Shown: in pieces, positions 7,524 through 16,741 of the stretch
How positions within the stretch are numbered: the stretch's first letter is position 1
Layout of the letters: each line of letters opens with the position of its first letter
Assembly: GCF_900103175.1 (NCBI RefSeq)
Contig: NZ_FNLF01000002.1
Coordinates: 3,362,136-3,426,135, forward strand
Direction: 5' to 3'
DNA from: Tsukamurella pulmonis
Lineage (GTDB): Bacteria > Actinomycetota > Actinomycetes > Mycobacteriales > Mycobacteriaceae
DNA length: 64,000 nt
Notes under the pieces: model-generated
Seen by the model: the letters and a program-made list of their open reading frames with translations, nothing else
What the model was told of the DNA's origin: nothing
Databases searched by the model: none
Translations under genes and position numbers: made by a program

Positions 7524-8729
7524 TCAGCGCTCGCGGTTCTCCAGCCGTCCCGGAAGCCGGCGCATCACGTGCTCCAGCGGGCCGTTGTCGCGGGTGCGGA
7601 ACCAGAGCGTCGCGACGAGGAACGCCGCCACCGTGAACGCGAGCCACATCGCCGTTCCGCGCCAATCGGTCTCGAGCCAGGCCTCCTGGCGGGATTCCTG
7701 CACGGTCTGCAGCAGCACGAAAACGGCGACGATGTGCAGGCAGTACAGCGACAACGACATCCGGCCGACACGGGCGGCCGGGGCGAGCAGCCGGGGCGCC
7801 GCCGCGCCCGCGAGCATGCACGCCGCGATCAGCAGCAGTGCGAAGCCGATGTTGCCGACGACCTCGAGCTGCGTCCCCGCATGCGGCTGGGCGCCGAGGA
7901 ACCGGTAACCGTCGCTCCACGCCCACCCCCAGGCGCCGCGCTCGGCGTCGGTCGCCGGCGGGCGGCCGCCCGCGGTGATCATGCCGCCGTAGCCGTCGAA
8001 GACGGTGCCCGACACCGAGGAGAGCGCCCACGCCAGCGGGTAGGCGAGCATCATCGTCGCGCCGACGGCCGCGAGGCGCATCGCGGTGGGTCCGGCGTCG
8101 AGGGCCAGGCGCCCGACCGCCACACCGGCGGCGAGGTAGGCGAACCAGATGAGGACCGGGTAGTCGCCCGTGGCGATCAGCTTCGCGAACTCGGCGTCGG
8201 GGTCGCCGAACCGGGTGATGATTGCGACCACCGCGGCGTTCGCGAAGGGGCCCACCAGGATCGCACCGGCCACCACCGCGACGAGCGCCCGCCTGCTCAG
8301 CGAGAAGAGCGGGAGCGAGAGCCAGAACAGCACCGCGTACGTGGCGAGAATGATGGAGATGTGCACACCGAGGGTGACCAGCACGCCCCCGACGAAGAAC
8401 AGGAACACCCCGCGGTAGACGATCTCCCGCCGCCGCGTCGCGAGGGCGTTCCCGGTGCGGCGGCGCGTCATCAGCCCCAGGCCGAGCCCGGAGAGCAGGA
8501 CGAACAGGGCGGAGGACCGCCCGACGACGACGCCGTCCCAGGTGGACGGTGACAGCAGCACGAACTCCTGCTTGCGGCCGACGTGGGCGTAGAACATGCC
8601 GAGCACGGCCAGGGCGCGGGCGACGTCGAGCCCGACCATCCGCGCGACGGAGCCTCGCCCGCCGAAGGAGGGCGCCGCGTGCACGTCGTCGGGACGGGCG
8701 GACACCGGAGGTGTTGCGATGGTACTCAT
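7524..8729 (-). CDS. Membrane acyltransferase-like protein (DUF418/DUF1624 type)
   Basis: 401 residues from the ATG at 8729 (MSTIATPPVSARP). The first helix reads GLDVARALAVLGMFYAH, the R-G-(F)D-x-x-R-x-x-A-hydrophobic start shared by DUF1624 heparan-glucosaminide acetyltransferase-like and DUF418 proteins. About ten hydrophobic segments follow, ending with SLSLYCLHIVAVFVL. Such proteins are thought to acylate surface glycans or lipids across the membrane; substrate unknown. It follows the multicopper oxidase gene on the same strand after 80 bp, so co-expression is possible. Confidence 0.7.
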   Translation of the reverse strand: MSTIATPPVSARPDDVHAAPSFGGRGSVARMVGLDVARALAVLGMFYAHVGRKQEFVLLSPSTWDGVVVGRSSALFVLLSGLGLGLMTRRRTGNALATRRREIVYRGVFLFFVGGVLVTLGVHISIILATYAVLFWLSLPLFSLSRRALVAVVAGAILVGPFANAAVVAIITRFGDPDAEFAKLIATGDYPVLIWFAYLAAGVAVGRLALDAGPTAMRLAAVGATMMLAYPLAWALSSVSGTVFDGYGGMITAGGRPPATDAERGAWGWAWSDGYRFLGAQPHAGTQLEVVGNIGFALLLIAACMLAGAAAPRLLAPAARVGRMSLSLYCLHIVAVFVLLQTVQESRQEAWLETDWRGTAMWLAFTVAAFLVATLWFRTRDNGPLEHVMRRLPGRLENRER

Positions 8730-8809
8730 GATGTTTCGCTTCCTGCGGGCGCCGTCGGACACCCGCGATGGGGACCCGGGACGGGTCCGTGACGGGAGGG
8801 AGGAGGGGA

Positions 8810-10449
8810 TCAATGACCACCGTGCGCCGCACCGGCGCCGGACGGACCGGCGGCGGGGCCGCCCGAAGGCGCTGCGGGCATGGGCATCCCGGGCATCGAC
8901 ATGCCGGGCATGTCCAACCGGGTCGGCGCGGTCCGCCCCTTCGCCGCCACCACGAACTGCCCCATCATGCCGCGGTCCTCGTGGAAGAGGAGGTGGCAGT
9001 GGTACATGTACGGCATCGTCAGGTCGGTGTAGTCGGTGAACCGCAGGGCGAGGGCGCAGCTCTCTCCCGGCGCGAGGTAGACGGTGTCCTTCCACCCGCG
9101 CAGGTGCGCCGGCGGCGTCCCGCCGTTGAACGAGGCGATCTGGAACTGGACGTCGTGGATGTGGAAGTTGTGCGGCCAGTTGTCCTTGTTGCGCACCGTC
9201 CACACCTCGGTGGTGTCGACGGTCGGTGCGAGGTCGATGCGGCTCATGTCCATCCGCTCGCCGTTGATCATGTACCACTGCAGGTCGAAGGACCGCGACG
9301 ACGGCGTCGGGGCGGTGGCGCCCGCGGCGAGCGGGACGATGGTGCTCAGTGTCCGGGGTACGGCGGTGCCGCGCGCCGCGAGGTCGTCGGCTCCGACGAG
9401 TTCGAGCACATCGAGGGTGTCGTCCTGCCCGTACTCGCGGGCGGTCTCACCGGAGATCCTGCCGCGCTGAGTGATCGGGTACGAGCGCAGTACGACCCGC
9501 TCGCCCGCGGCCATCGGGACCACGATCTCCACCCGCTCCCCCGGGCTGATCATCAGCCGGTCCGTCGCCACCGGTGCGGCGAGCAGGCCGCCGTCGGAGG
9601 CGATCATCTCGAACCGTCGGCCGTCGGCGAATCCCAGCTCGAAGCAGCGCGCCGATGCGCCGTTGAGCAGCCGTAGCCGCAGCCGGTCCCGACGCACCAG
9701 CAGGCTCGCCCCGGCGATGCCGTTGGTGATCACCGTCGGGCCGATCAGGCCGGTCTCGCCCGGCGCCGTCTCGTCCAGTTCGCCTGCGGGCGCGAACTTC
9801 CGGTCCTGGATGACCACGGGGACGTCGTCGACCCCGTACTCGGAGGGCAGCCCCAGGGCGTCCTGCGCGTCGTCGTCGAGGAGGAAGAACCCGGCGAGGC
9901 CGCGGTAGACGTGCTTCTCGGTCACGCCGTGCGGATGCGGGTGGTACCAGAGCGTCGCGGCCCGCTGCCGCACCGTCCATTCCGCCCGCCAGGTTCCGCC
10001 GGGCTCGACCATCTGGTGCGGTCCGCCGTCGGCGCGGGCCGGGACGTGCATCCCGTGCCAGTGCACGCTGGTGGCCTCGTCGAGGCCGTTGCGCACCGTC
10101 ACCGCGACCTTCTCGCCGTCGCGGGCGCGCAGCGTGGGGCCGAGGATCTCGCCGTTGAAGCCCCACGTCGCGCTGCGCCGCCCCGCGACATCTCCGCGGA
10201 ACCCGCGCGCGTGGCGAGGTCGAACCGGCGCACCCCGTCGGCGCCGACGACAGAGCGGGCCAGGGGCGGGATCGGCAGCGCCCGTCGTCCACCGGGGAGC
10301 TCGGCGGCCGAGGACGCCGACGGGGATGCCGACGCGCGACACCCGGCGACGGCGGACCCCACGAGCGGGGCGGCGACGAGGGCGGTGAGGAAGCGGCGGC
10401 GATTCGTGCCGGCGACGGCGTGCGGCCGCTCGGCGATGTCGTTGATCAT
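8810..10449 (-). pseudogene. Tat-exported multicopper oxidase (CueO-like) with a single-base frameshift
   Basis: The N-terminus (ATG at 10449, MINDIAERP) carries a twin-arginine signal NRRRFLTALV, then VGSAVAGCR, a possible lipobox. The reading frame is lost about 80 residues later in a run of four C at 10181-10184 (GGGG on the coding strand); one extra G restores SRGRRSATWGFNGEILGPT. Downstream the oxidase is intact: HWHGMHV, WYHPHPHG, NWPHNFHIHDVQF and YHCHLLFHED supply the type 1, 2 and 3 copper ligands, and the C-terminus is methionine-rich (MPGMSMPGMPMP), as in copper-oxidising CueO proteins. If the shift is a sequence error, it is an exported cuprous oxidase of about 546 residues; if real, it is inactivated. 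Confidence 0.8.
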
Positions 10450-10533
10450 GGCTTCCAGCGTCGCCGGCCGCGCTGCCGAGCGACTCCGCCCTTCGGCCAC
10501 GGAAATCCCCGCCCCGGATCGGCCGGGAGGGGG

Positions 10534-10604
10534 TTGACAACCTCCGATCGCCACGGTATGCACGCTGGTCACAGCTTTGCCGCGGTCCCGCGGTGTCGTA
10601 CGGT
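10534..10604 (+). promoter_or_regulatory. Promoter region of the histidine kinase
   Basis: Two candidates overlap. TTGACA at 10534-10539 with TATGCA at 10557-10562 (17-bp spacer) resembles a housekeeping promoter. TACGGT at 10599-10604, 6 nt before the ATG, would give a leaderless mRNA, with TTTGCC at 10576-10581 as its -35. I cannot choose between them. Confidence 0.4.
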
Positions 10605-10610
10605 GCAGCC

Positions 10611-11727
10611 ATGTCGCGCACCAGCTGGACCGTCGGCGTGCGGGTCGCGCCCCTCGTGGTGGTGCCCGTCCTGCTGGCGGTGAGCGTGTACCCCGGGCGC
10701 TTCCACGCCTCGCCCGGGTACATCGCCGGGTCGATGCTCGCCGCCGCGCTGTTCGCGCTCGGTGGGCGCGCGCCGTTCGCCGTCTCGATCGCCCTGTCGC
10801 TGCTCGGCGGCTGGCTGCTGTCGGTGGAGGCGTGGGGCCCGGCCGGCCTCGTGCCGTACCTCGCCTCGCTCGCCCTGGCCGAGCTCGCCGCTTCCCAGCG
10901 GCCCCGCCGCGAAGTGGTCACGGCGACGATCGTCTGGGCGGCCTGCTACATCACGGGTTCCGTGCTCGACAACGAGCAGCACACACTGATCCGCGTGCTG
11001 GCCGAGACGATCAGCTTCGTCGGCCTGCCCGTGGTGGGCGGCCTCTACATGCGGGAGCGGTTCAGCCAGGCCGAGCGGGAGCGGCGCGAGCTCGAGGAGC
11101 AGGCGCTGCACGCCCGACGGGACGAGCGGGCCGCGCTGGCGCGGGAGTTGCACGACCTGATGGCGCACCACATGTCGGCCATCTCGCTGCGCGTGGGCGT
11201 GGCCCGCGGCGTCTACGCCGGCATCGACCCCGGACTCGACGAGGTGCTCAGCGACATCCACGAGACGGCGACGGATTCCCTCGCCGACATCCGGCGGCTG
11301 CTCGCCGCGATGCGGGAGCGGGATCCGGTGGCGGACCGGACGATCGACGACACCGAGACCGAGGTGCGCCGCGCGGTGGAGCGCACCGTCGACGCAGGCT
11401 TCGACGTCCGCGCGCGGATCGATCTGGGCGGGAGCGAGCCCACCGCGATCGACGCGCTGACGCTCGTGCGGGTCGTGCAGGAGGCCCTGACGAACGTCAT
11501 GAAGCACGCCCCGCGCGGCGCGGAGGTCGCGGTGGACGTGGAATCGGCCGACGGCGCCTGGCGGGCCCGCGTGGCGAGCCCCTTGCCCGCGCACGCGCAC
11601 CACGGGCACGGCTACGGCCTGACCGGTATGGCCGAGCGCGCCGAACTGGCCGGCGGGAGCATCACCGCCGGGGCCCGACGGCGGGCAGTGGGTGGTCGCA
11701 CTCTCGGTGCCGCGGCGCGCGGCCTGA
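10611..11727 (+). pseudogene. NarL-type sensor histidine kinase with a C-terminal frameshift
   Basis: From ATG 10611 (MSRTSWTVGV) four to five hydrophobic segments (to about residue 147) form a membrane sensor, then a short coiled coil leads to the HisKA_3 box ARELHDLMAHHMSAI with the phospho-acceptor His181. The HATPase domain follows (ALTLVRVVQEALTNVMKHAP as N-box, GHGYGLTGMAERAELAGG as G-box). In GGGG at 11670-11673 one surplus G shifts the frame; with three G the protein ends GPDGGQWVVALSVPRRAA at the TGA 11725-11727, the usual family ending. As written, translation continues about 115 residues into antisense of the regulator gene. The ATP-binding core precedes the shift, so activity may survive. 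Confidence 0.78.
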
Positions 11728-11734
11728 CGAGCGC

Positions 11735-12373
11735 TCAGTCGCGTCCGGCGAACCGGGCGAGCTCCACCCGCGAGCCCGCGCCCGTCTTCTGCCGCAGGTT
11801 CGCGATGTGCGCCTTCACCGTGGACTCGGCGACGTGCAGCCGGCGCGCGATGGCCGCGTTGGCCAGTCCCTCGGCGACGAGCGCGAGCACGTCGCGCTCC
11901 CGCTCGGTGAGCGGGACGGCGGGCTGCTCGGCGGCCGCGGCCGGGGCGGACCGGGCGCGCAGGGCCTCGTCGAGCACGCGGCGCGCGGGCCCCGGCGACA
12001 TCGGCACCTCGCCGCCCAGTGCGCGCCGCAGACCGTCGAGCAGCGCCTCGGGCGCGATGTCCTTGACCAGGTAGCCGACGGCCCCCGCGGCGAGCGCGGG
12101 GTACATGTGCTCGTCGTCGTCGAACGTCGTGAGCACGACGATCCGGGCGGCGGGATCCGCGGCGATGATCTGCTCGATGCCGCGGACCCCGTCGACACCC
12201 GGCATCCGCAGGTCCATCAGCACGACGTCGGGCGCGAGCTCGCGGTAGGCGCGGGCCGCCTCGTCGCCGTTGGTGGCCTCGCCGGCCACGCTGAAGTCGG
12301 GAGCGGAGGTGAGCAGCATCTTCAGGCCGTCGCGGATCAACCGCTGGTCGTCGACGATCAGGACGCTGCTCAC
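11735..12373 (-). CDS. NarL/LuxR-family response regulator
   Basis: 212 residues. The receiver domain (1-120) has the acidic pair DD8-9, the phospho-acceptor D54 in VVLMDLRMPGVDG and K in GYLVKDIAPE. The LuxR helix-turn-helix lies at about 152-202 (LTERERDVLALVAEGLANAA, VAESTVKAHIANLRQKTG). It is the obvious partner of the histidine kinase at 10611, but the two genes are convergent with 7 bp between ends instead of in one operon, so their transcription is separate. Likely outputs are the adjacent multicopper oxidase or membrane genes (inference). Confidence 0.9.
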   Translation of the reverse strand: MSSVLIVDDQRLIRDGLKMLLTSAPDFSVAGEATNGDEAARAYRELAPDVVLMDLRMPGVDGVRGIEQIIAADPAARIVVLTTFDDDEHMYPALAAGAVGYLVKDIAPEALLDGLRRALGGEVPMSPGPARRVLDEALRARSAPAAAAEQPAVPLTERERDVLALVAEGLANAAIARRLHVAESTVKAHIANLRQKTGAGSRVELARFAGRD

Positions 12374-12381
12374 GCAGCCGA

Positions 12382-12387
12382 TCCTAG
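12382..12387 (-). promoter_or_regulatory. Leaderless -10 of the response regulator
   Basis: TAGGAT on the minus strand lies 8 nt before the GTG start at 12373, the standard arrangement for leaderless actinobacterial transcripts. No ribosome site precedes the GTG. Confidence 0.55.
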
Positions 12388-12412
12388 ACGCGGACCGGCG
12401 CCCTCAACGGAG

Positions 12413-13867
12413 TCAGCCCTGCCCCTCGCGCACCGCCTGCTCGATCCGCTCCCCGATCTGCTGATCGATGGCGCGCCAGTACTCGAAGGCGCGAGCCAGG
12501 ACGGGCTCGCTGACCCCGTCGAGCAGGTGTCCGGAGACGTTGGAGACCAGGCGGTCGCGCTGCGCGTCGCCCATCACCTCGCGCACCAGCGTGCCCGGTT
12601 GGGAGAAGTCGTCGTCCTCGCGGTGCGCGACGTACGCCGCCCGCACGATCTCGCCGTCGGCCGCCCACTGCGGCTCCGGCTGTCCGGGGTAGTCGGCCGC
12701 CGGGCCGCCCTTCGAGTTCGGCGCGTACACCGGGTCCCGCACGGGGTCGATGCGCATGGCGCCGTCCTTGGAGTAGCTGCGCACCTCGTTGTGCGGCCGG
12801 TTCACCGGGATCTGCTTGTAATTGGCGCCGAGCCGGGCGCGGTGCGCATCGGCGTAGGCGAAGACCCGGCCGAGCAGCATCCGGTCCGGGCTCAGTCCGA
12901 TACCGGGGACCAGGTTGCTGGGCTCGAACGCCGCCTGCTCGATCTGCGCGTGGTTGTCGGTCGGGTTGGTGTGCAACGTCATCCGGCCGACCTCGCGGAG
13001 CGGGTAGTCGGCGTGCGGCCAGACCTTGGTCAGGTCGAACGGGTTGAACCGGTAGTCCGCGGCGTCGTCGAAGGGCATCAGCTGCACCTTGAGCGTCCAA
13101 CTCGGGTGCTCGCCACGCGCGATCGCCTCGAACAGGTCGCGGACGTGGAAGTCCCCGTCGGCGCCGGCGAGGCGGTCGGCCTCGTCCTGGGTGAGCGTCT
13201 CGATGCCCTGGTCGGCGATGAAGTGGTACTTGACCCAGTGCTTGACGCCGTCCGCGTTGACCCACAGGTAGGTGTGCGATCCGTAGCCGTTCATGTGCCG
13301 CCACGAGCGCGGGATGCCGCGGTCGCCCATGAGCCAGGTGACCTGGTGGGCGGACTCGGGCGAGAGGGTCCAGAAGTCCCACTGCATGTCGTGATCGCGA
13401 AGGTTGTTGTCGGCGCGGCGCTTCTGCGATCGGATGAAGTGCTGGAACTTCATCGGGTCCTTGATGAAGAACACCGGGGTGTTGTTGCCCACGAGGTCGT
13501 ACACGCCCTGGGTGGTGTAGAACTTCAGGGCGAAACCGCGCGGGTCGCGCCAGGTGTCGGGGCTGCCGCGCTCACCCGCCACCGTCGAGAAGCGCGCCAT
13601 CATCTCGGTCTTGGCGCCGGGCGCGAACACCTCCGCACACGTGAACGCGGTGACGTCGCCGGTGGTCTCGAAGGTGCCGAAGGCGCCGCTGCCCTTGGCG
13701 TGCGGCTGGCGCTCGGGGATCCGCTCGCGATTGAACTGCGCCATCTGCTCGATCAGGTAGTGATCGTGCAGGACGATCGGGCCCGCGGCGCCGACTGTCA
13801 ACGACCGCTCGTCGCTCCCGGCGGGTGCACCCGAATCCGTGGTGGTGAAGTTCGCGTTCTCGGACAT
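12413..13867 (-). CDS. katA: Monofunctional heme catalase, small-subunit (KatA) type
   Basis: 484 residues, the usual small-subunit length, from the ATG at 13867 ([10 protein letters not shown]). The distal heme histidine is H56 ([16 protein letters not shown]), the active-site asparagine lies in [15 protein letters not shown], and the proximal heme tyrosine in [19 protein letters not shown]-binding residues of the clade follow. Reaction: 2 H2O2 to O2 and 2 H2O in the cytoplasm. It is separate from the larger KatE-type catalase at 56-58 kb, which belongs to the SigF island. It ends 39 bp from the divergently placed response regulator start. I see no PerR- or FurA-type gene next to it. Confidence 0.93.
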   Translation of the reverse strand: MSENANFTTTDSGAPAGSDERSLTVGAAGPIVLHDHYLIEQMAQFNRERIPERQPHAKGSGAFGTFETTGDVTAFTCAEVFAPGAKTEMMARFSTVAGERGSPDTWRDPRGFALKFYTTQGVYDLVGNNTPVFFIKDPMKFQHFIRSQKRRADNNLRDHDMQWDFWTLSPESAHQVTWLMGDRGIPRSWRHMNGYGSHTYLWVNADGVKHWVKYHFIADQGIETLTQDEADRLAGADGDFHVRDLFEAIARGEHPSWTLKVQLMPFDDAADYRFNPFDLTKVWPHADYPLREVGRMTLHTNPTDNHAQIEQAAFEPSNLVPGIGLSPDRMLLGRVFAYADAHRARLGANYKQIPVNRPHNEVRSYSKDGAMRIDPVRDPVYAPNSKGGPAADYPGQPEPQWAADGEIVRAAYVAHREDDDFSQPGTLVREVMGDAQRDRLVSNVSGHLLDGVSEPVLARAFEYWRAIDQQIGERIEQAVREGQG

Positions 13868-13972
13868 GGCTGGTCTCCTCCGCGTATGTGGTTGTCGTTC
13901 AGGGCCGTTCACGCGCGCCGGGCTGAGAGGCGAGCGGGGCGCGGCCCTGCCCCCACCGTAGCGAAAACGACG

Positions 13973-14004
13973 GAGCCCCGCCCGGAGGGATCCGGGCGGG
14001 GCTC
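13973..14004 (-). terminator. Intrinsic terminator after etfA
   Basis: GAGCCCCGCCCGGA at 13973-13986 pairs perfectly over 14 bp with 13991-14004 around a GGGA loop. On the minus strand it follows the etfA stop by about 20 nt and leads into CGTCGTTTTCGC, a short T-tract. Confidence 0.75.
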
Positions 14005-14022
14005 GTCGAAATGTACTGCGGA

Positions 14023-14979
14023 TCAGCCCTTGTGGGACTTCACAGCCTCGGTGAGCTGCGGGGCGACGTCGAACAGGTCGCCCACGATGCCGTAGTCGGC
14101 GATCTCGAAGATCGGGGCCTCTTCGTCCTTGTTGACGGCCACGATGGTCTTCGAGGTCTGCATACCGGCGCGGTGCTGGATGGCGCCCGAGATGCCCAGG
14201 GCGATGTACAGCTGCGGCGACACGGTCTTGCCGGTCTGGCCCACCTGGAACTGGCCCGGGTAGTAGCCCGAGTCGACGGCGGCACGCGAGGCGCCGACGG
14301 CGGCGCCGAGCGAGTCGGCGAGCTCCTCGACGACCGAGAACTTCTCGGCCGAGCCGACGCCACGGCCACCGGAGACGACGATCGACGCCTCGGTGAGCTC
14401 GGGGCGGTTGCCGCCCTGGATCGGCTCCTTGGAGGTGATCTTCACCGCGTTCTCGGCCTCGGCCGGAACCGCGACGTCGACGATCTCACCGGCGCCGGCG
14501 ACACCGTCGGCCTCGACGGAGCCCGGGCGCAGCGACGCGACCGGGGTGTCGCCACCGGCGGTGGCCTCGACGGTGAACGCGCCACCGAAGATCGAGTGGG
14601 TGGCGGTGCCACCGGGACCGAACGCGATCACGTCGGCGACCAGGCCCGAGCCGAGGCGCGCGGCGAGACGGCCGGCCACCTCCTTGCCCTCGAACGTGGC
14701 GGCGGTCAGGACCGCTGCGGCGCCCTGGCTCTCCGCGAGCTCGGCGAGGACGCCGACCTTCGGGGTGACCAGGTACTCGGCCGCCTCGGCCGACTCCGCG
14801 CGGTAGATCTTGGCGGCGCCGGCGGCCTTGAGCTGATCGGCGACGGCATCGGTGGTGCCGGGGGCACCCACGACGACGGCGGCCGGCTCACCGATGGCCT
14901 TGGCGGCGGTCAGCAGCTCAGCCGTGACCTTCTTGAGCTTCCCGTCGACCTGCTCGACGAGGACGAGTACGTCTGCCAT
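14023..14979 (-). CDS. etfA: Electron transfer flavoprotein alpha subunit
   Basis: 318 residues. The C-terminal FAD-binding domain shows the ETF-alpha signature: [20 protein letters not shown], then [20 protein letters not shown] and [17 protein letters not shown], with [20 protein letters not shown] near the end. Together with EtfB it forms the FAD/AMP heterodimer that takes electrons from acyl-CoA and other dehydrogenases and passes them to ETF:quinone oxidoreductase. It lies 35 bp downstream of etfB in the same operon and matches Rv3028c (FixB). Confidence 0.95.
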   Translation of the reverse strand: MADVLVLVEQVDGKLKKVTAELLTAAKAIGEPAAVVVGAPGTTDAVADQLKAAGAAKIYRAESAEAAEYLVTPKVGVLAELAESQGAAAVLTAATFEGKEVAGRLAARLGSGLVADVIAFGPGGTATHSIFGGAFTVEATAGGDTPVASLRPGSVEADGVAGAGEIVDVAVPAEAENAVKITSKEPIQGGNRPELTEASIVVSGGRGVGSAEKFSVVEELADSLGAAVGASRAAVDSGYYPGQFQVGQTGKTVSPQLYIALGISGAIQHRAGMQTSKTIVAVNKDEEAPIFEIADYGIVGDLFDVAPQLTEAVKSHKG

Positions 14980-15014
14980 AACGGCTTCTCTCCTTATGAG
15001 TGGATTCGAGGGTC

Positions 15015-15794
15015 TCAGATGATCTTCTGGCCGATGAGGAACTGCGCCACCTTCGTGCCGCCGTCACCCTCGTCCACGACCTTCTCGCCGGCCTGCTTGG
15101 GCGGCTTCGGGGTGACACCCGTGACCGTGGTGCCGGCGTTCGCGCCGCCGACCTCATCGAGCTCGACACCGATCTCCGCGAGGGAGAGCACGTTGATCTC
15201 CTTCTTCTTCGCGGCCATGATGCCCTTGAAGGAGGGGAAGCGCGGCTCGTTGATCTTCTCGTTCACCGAGACGATCGCGGGCAGCGAGGCCTCGAGCGCG
15301 AAGACGCCCTCGTCGGTCTCCCGCTCGCCGGTGAGCGCGTCACCGTCGACGTTGAGCGTGCGCATGTGGGTCAGCTGCGGCAGGCCCAGGTACTCGGCCA
15401 GGATGGCCGGAACGGCGCCGACGCGACCGTCGGTGGCCTCGTTACCGGCGATGACCAGCTCGACACCCTCGATGGTGCCCAGCGCGCGAGCGATGACCCA
15501 CGCGGTCTGAATGGCGTCCGAGCCGTGCATGGCGTCGTCCTGCACGTGGACGGCCTTGTCGGCGCCCATGGACAGCGCCTTGCGGATCGCGTCGGTCGCG
15601 CTCGCGGGTCCGACGGTCAGCACGGTGACCTCGCCGCCGTGGGCCTCCTTGATCTGGAGAGCCGCCTCGACCGCGCGCTCGTTGATCTCCTCGAGCCACG
15701 GATCGATCGACCGGTCGACCGTGAAGTCATCGGACAGCTTGCGTTCGGACCCGGGATCGGGAGCCTGCTTGATCAGTACGACTACGTTCGTCAT
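15015..15794 (-). CDS. etfB: Electron transfer flavoprotein beta subunit
   Basis: 259 residues starting MTNVVVLIKQAPDPGSERKL. The AMP-binding ETF-beta signature is present (AGNEATDGRVGAVPAILAEY), as is the recognition-loop region near LPAIVSVNEKINEPRFPSFK. It is the first gene of the etfBA operon, matching Rv3029c (FixA), and is divergent from the MGLP methyltransferase gene across a 206-bp gap that contains a strong inverted repeat. Function: electron carrier in fatty acid and amino acid oxidation. Confidence 0.95.
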   Translation of the reverse strand: MTNVVVLIKQAPDPGSERKLSDDFTVDRSIDPWLEEINERAVEAALQIKEAHGGEVTVLTVGPASATDAIRKALSMGADKAVHVQDDAMHGSDAIQTAWVIARALGTIEGVELVIAGNEATDGRVGAVPAILAEYLGLPQLTHMRTLNVDGDALTGERETDEGVFALEASLPAIVSVNEKINEPRFPSFKGIMAAKKKEINVLSLAEIGVELDEVGGANAGTTVTGVTPKPPKQAGEKVVDEGDGGTKVAQFLIGQKII

Positions 15795-15936
15795 TGGTCT
15801 TCGTCGACCTCCATCGATGATCGGATACTCGTAGGCACATTCTCACACTGCAGCGAGGTACGGCTAACCCTCCCCCGCCTCAGCTTCAGCGAGTAGAAGG
15901 TAGCACCGCCTCACAACACTGTTTAACGCCAGAGTA

Positions 15937-15954
15937 AGTTACCGATTGGTAACT
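15937..15954. promoter_or_regulatory. Perfect inverted repeat between etfB and the Rv3030-like gene
   Basis: AGTTACC at 15937-15943 and GGTAACT at 15948-15954 form a 7+7 bp perfect palindrome with a GATT spacer. Size and symmetry fit a TetR- or GntR-type operator. It lies 142 bp before the etfB start and 46 bp before the methyltransferase start, so one regulator could govern both directions. No regulator gene is adjacent. Confidence 0.5.
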
Positions 15955-15987
15955 GTCCATGTGGGATGGCCCACGCCCCACGACGAC

Positions 15988-15993
15988 TAGGCT
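15988..15993 (+). promoter_or_regulatory. Leaderless -10 of the Rv3030-like gene
   Basis: TAGGCT lies 7 nt before the ATG at 16001, typical spacing for a leaderless transcript; this supports that start over the in-frame upstream start at 15959. Confidence 0.55.
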
Positions 15994-16000
15994 GAGAAGA

Positions 16001-16741
16001 ATGTGTGACCCGCTGCCCCTGACCGGCGAGCGAACAGTTCCCGGTATCCCCGAGGAGAACTACTGGTTCCGCCGGCACGAGATCGCCTACCTCGCGATCA
16101 CTTCCCGCTACGCCGGGAAGTCGGTCTTCGAGGCCGGCAGCGGTGAGGGCTACGGCGCCGCCATGCTCGCCGACGGCGGCGCGAGCGTCACGGCGCTGGA
16201 CTACGACGAGTCGGCCGTCGCGCACGTGCGCGCCGCCTACCCGGCGGTGACGATGCTGCACGGCAACCTCGCCGAGCTGCCCCTGGAGGACGCCTCCGTC
16301 GACGCCGTCGTGAACTTCCAAGTCATCGAGCACCTCTGGGACCAGCCGCAGTTCCTGCGCGAGGTGGCGCGGATCCTGCGCCCCGGCGGCGAGCTCGCGA
16401 TCTCCACGCCGAACCGCGTCACCTTCTCCCCCGGCCGCGACACGCCGCTCAATCCCTTCCACACCCGGGAGCTGAACTCGGCGGAGCTCGTGGAGCTGCT
16501 CGAGGAGGCGGGCCTCGAGGTCACCGAGAAGCTCGGCGTCTTCCACGGCGCGCGACTGGCCGAGCTGGACCGCCGCCACGGCGGCAGCTTCATCGACGCG
16601 CAGATCGAGCGCTCACTCGCCGGCGAGCCCTGGCCCGAGGAGCTCTCGAACGACGTCGCCGCCGTCGCCGCACAGGACTTCGACCTGCGCGCGGACGCCC
16701 CGGACAGCCTCGACCTGTTCTTCTACGCGAGGAAGCCGTGA
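16001..16741 (+). CDS. SAM-dependent methyltransferase (Rv3030 type, MGLP cluster)
   Basis: 246 residues from ATG 16001 (MCDPLPLTGERTVPG), matching the conserved N-terminus of Rv3030 orthologs. The Rossmann SAM motif I is FEAGSGEGYGAAML (43-56), with TALDYDES as motif II and HLWDQPQFLREVARILRPGG as the post-motif region. In mycobacteria Rv3030 is proposed to methylate glucose in 6-O-methylglucose lipopolysaccharide. The stop overlaps the GTG of the GH57 gene (GTGA), so the methyltransferase, GH57 and glucosyltransferase genes form a coupled operon. Confidence 0.85.
   Translation: MCDPLPLTGERTVPGIPEENYWFRRHEIAYLAITSRYAGKSVFEAGSGEGYGAAMLADGGASVTALDYDESAVAHVRAAYPAVTMLHGNLAELPLEDASVDAVVNFQVIEHLWDQPQFLREVARILRPGGELAISTPNRVTFSPGRDTPLNPFHTRELNSAELVELLEEAGLEVTEKLGVFHGARLAELDRRHGGSFIDAQIERSLAGEPWPEELSNDVAAVAAQDFDLRADAPDSLDLFFYARKP

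Noticed and set aside
10171-10190. Programmed -1 frameshift in the multicopper oxidase
   Set aside because: There is no X-XXY-YYZ slippery heptamer or clear downstream stem, and the family is not known for frameshifting. A base error or mutation is simpler.
10577-14095. A 1172-codon plus-strand frame
   Set aside because: Antisense to the response regulator and catalase genes and out of frame with the kinase; no recognisable domain.
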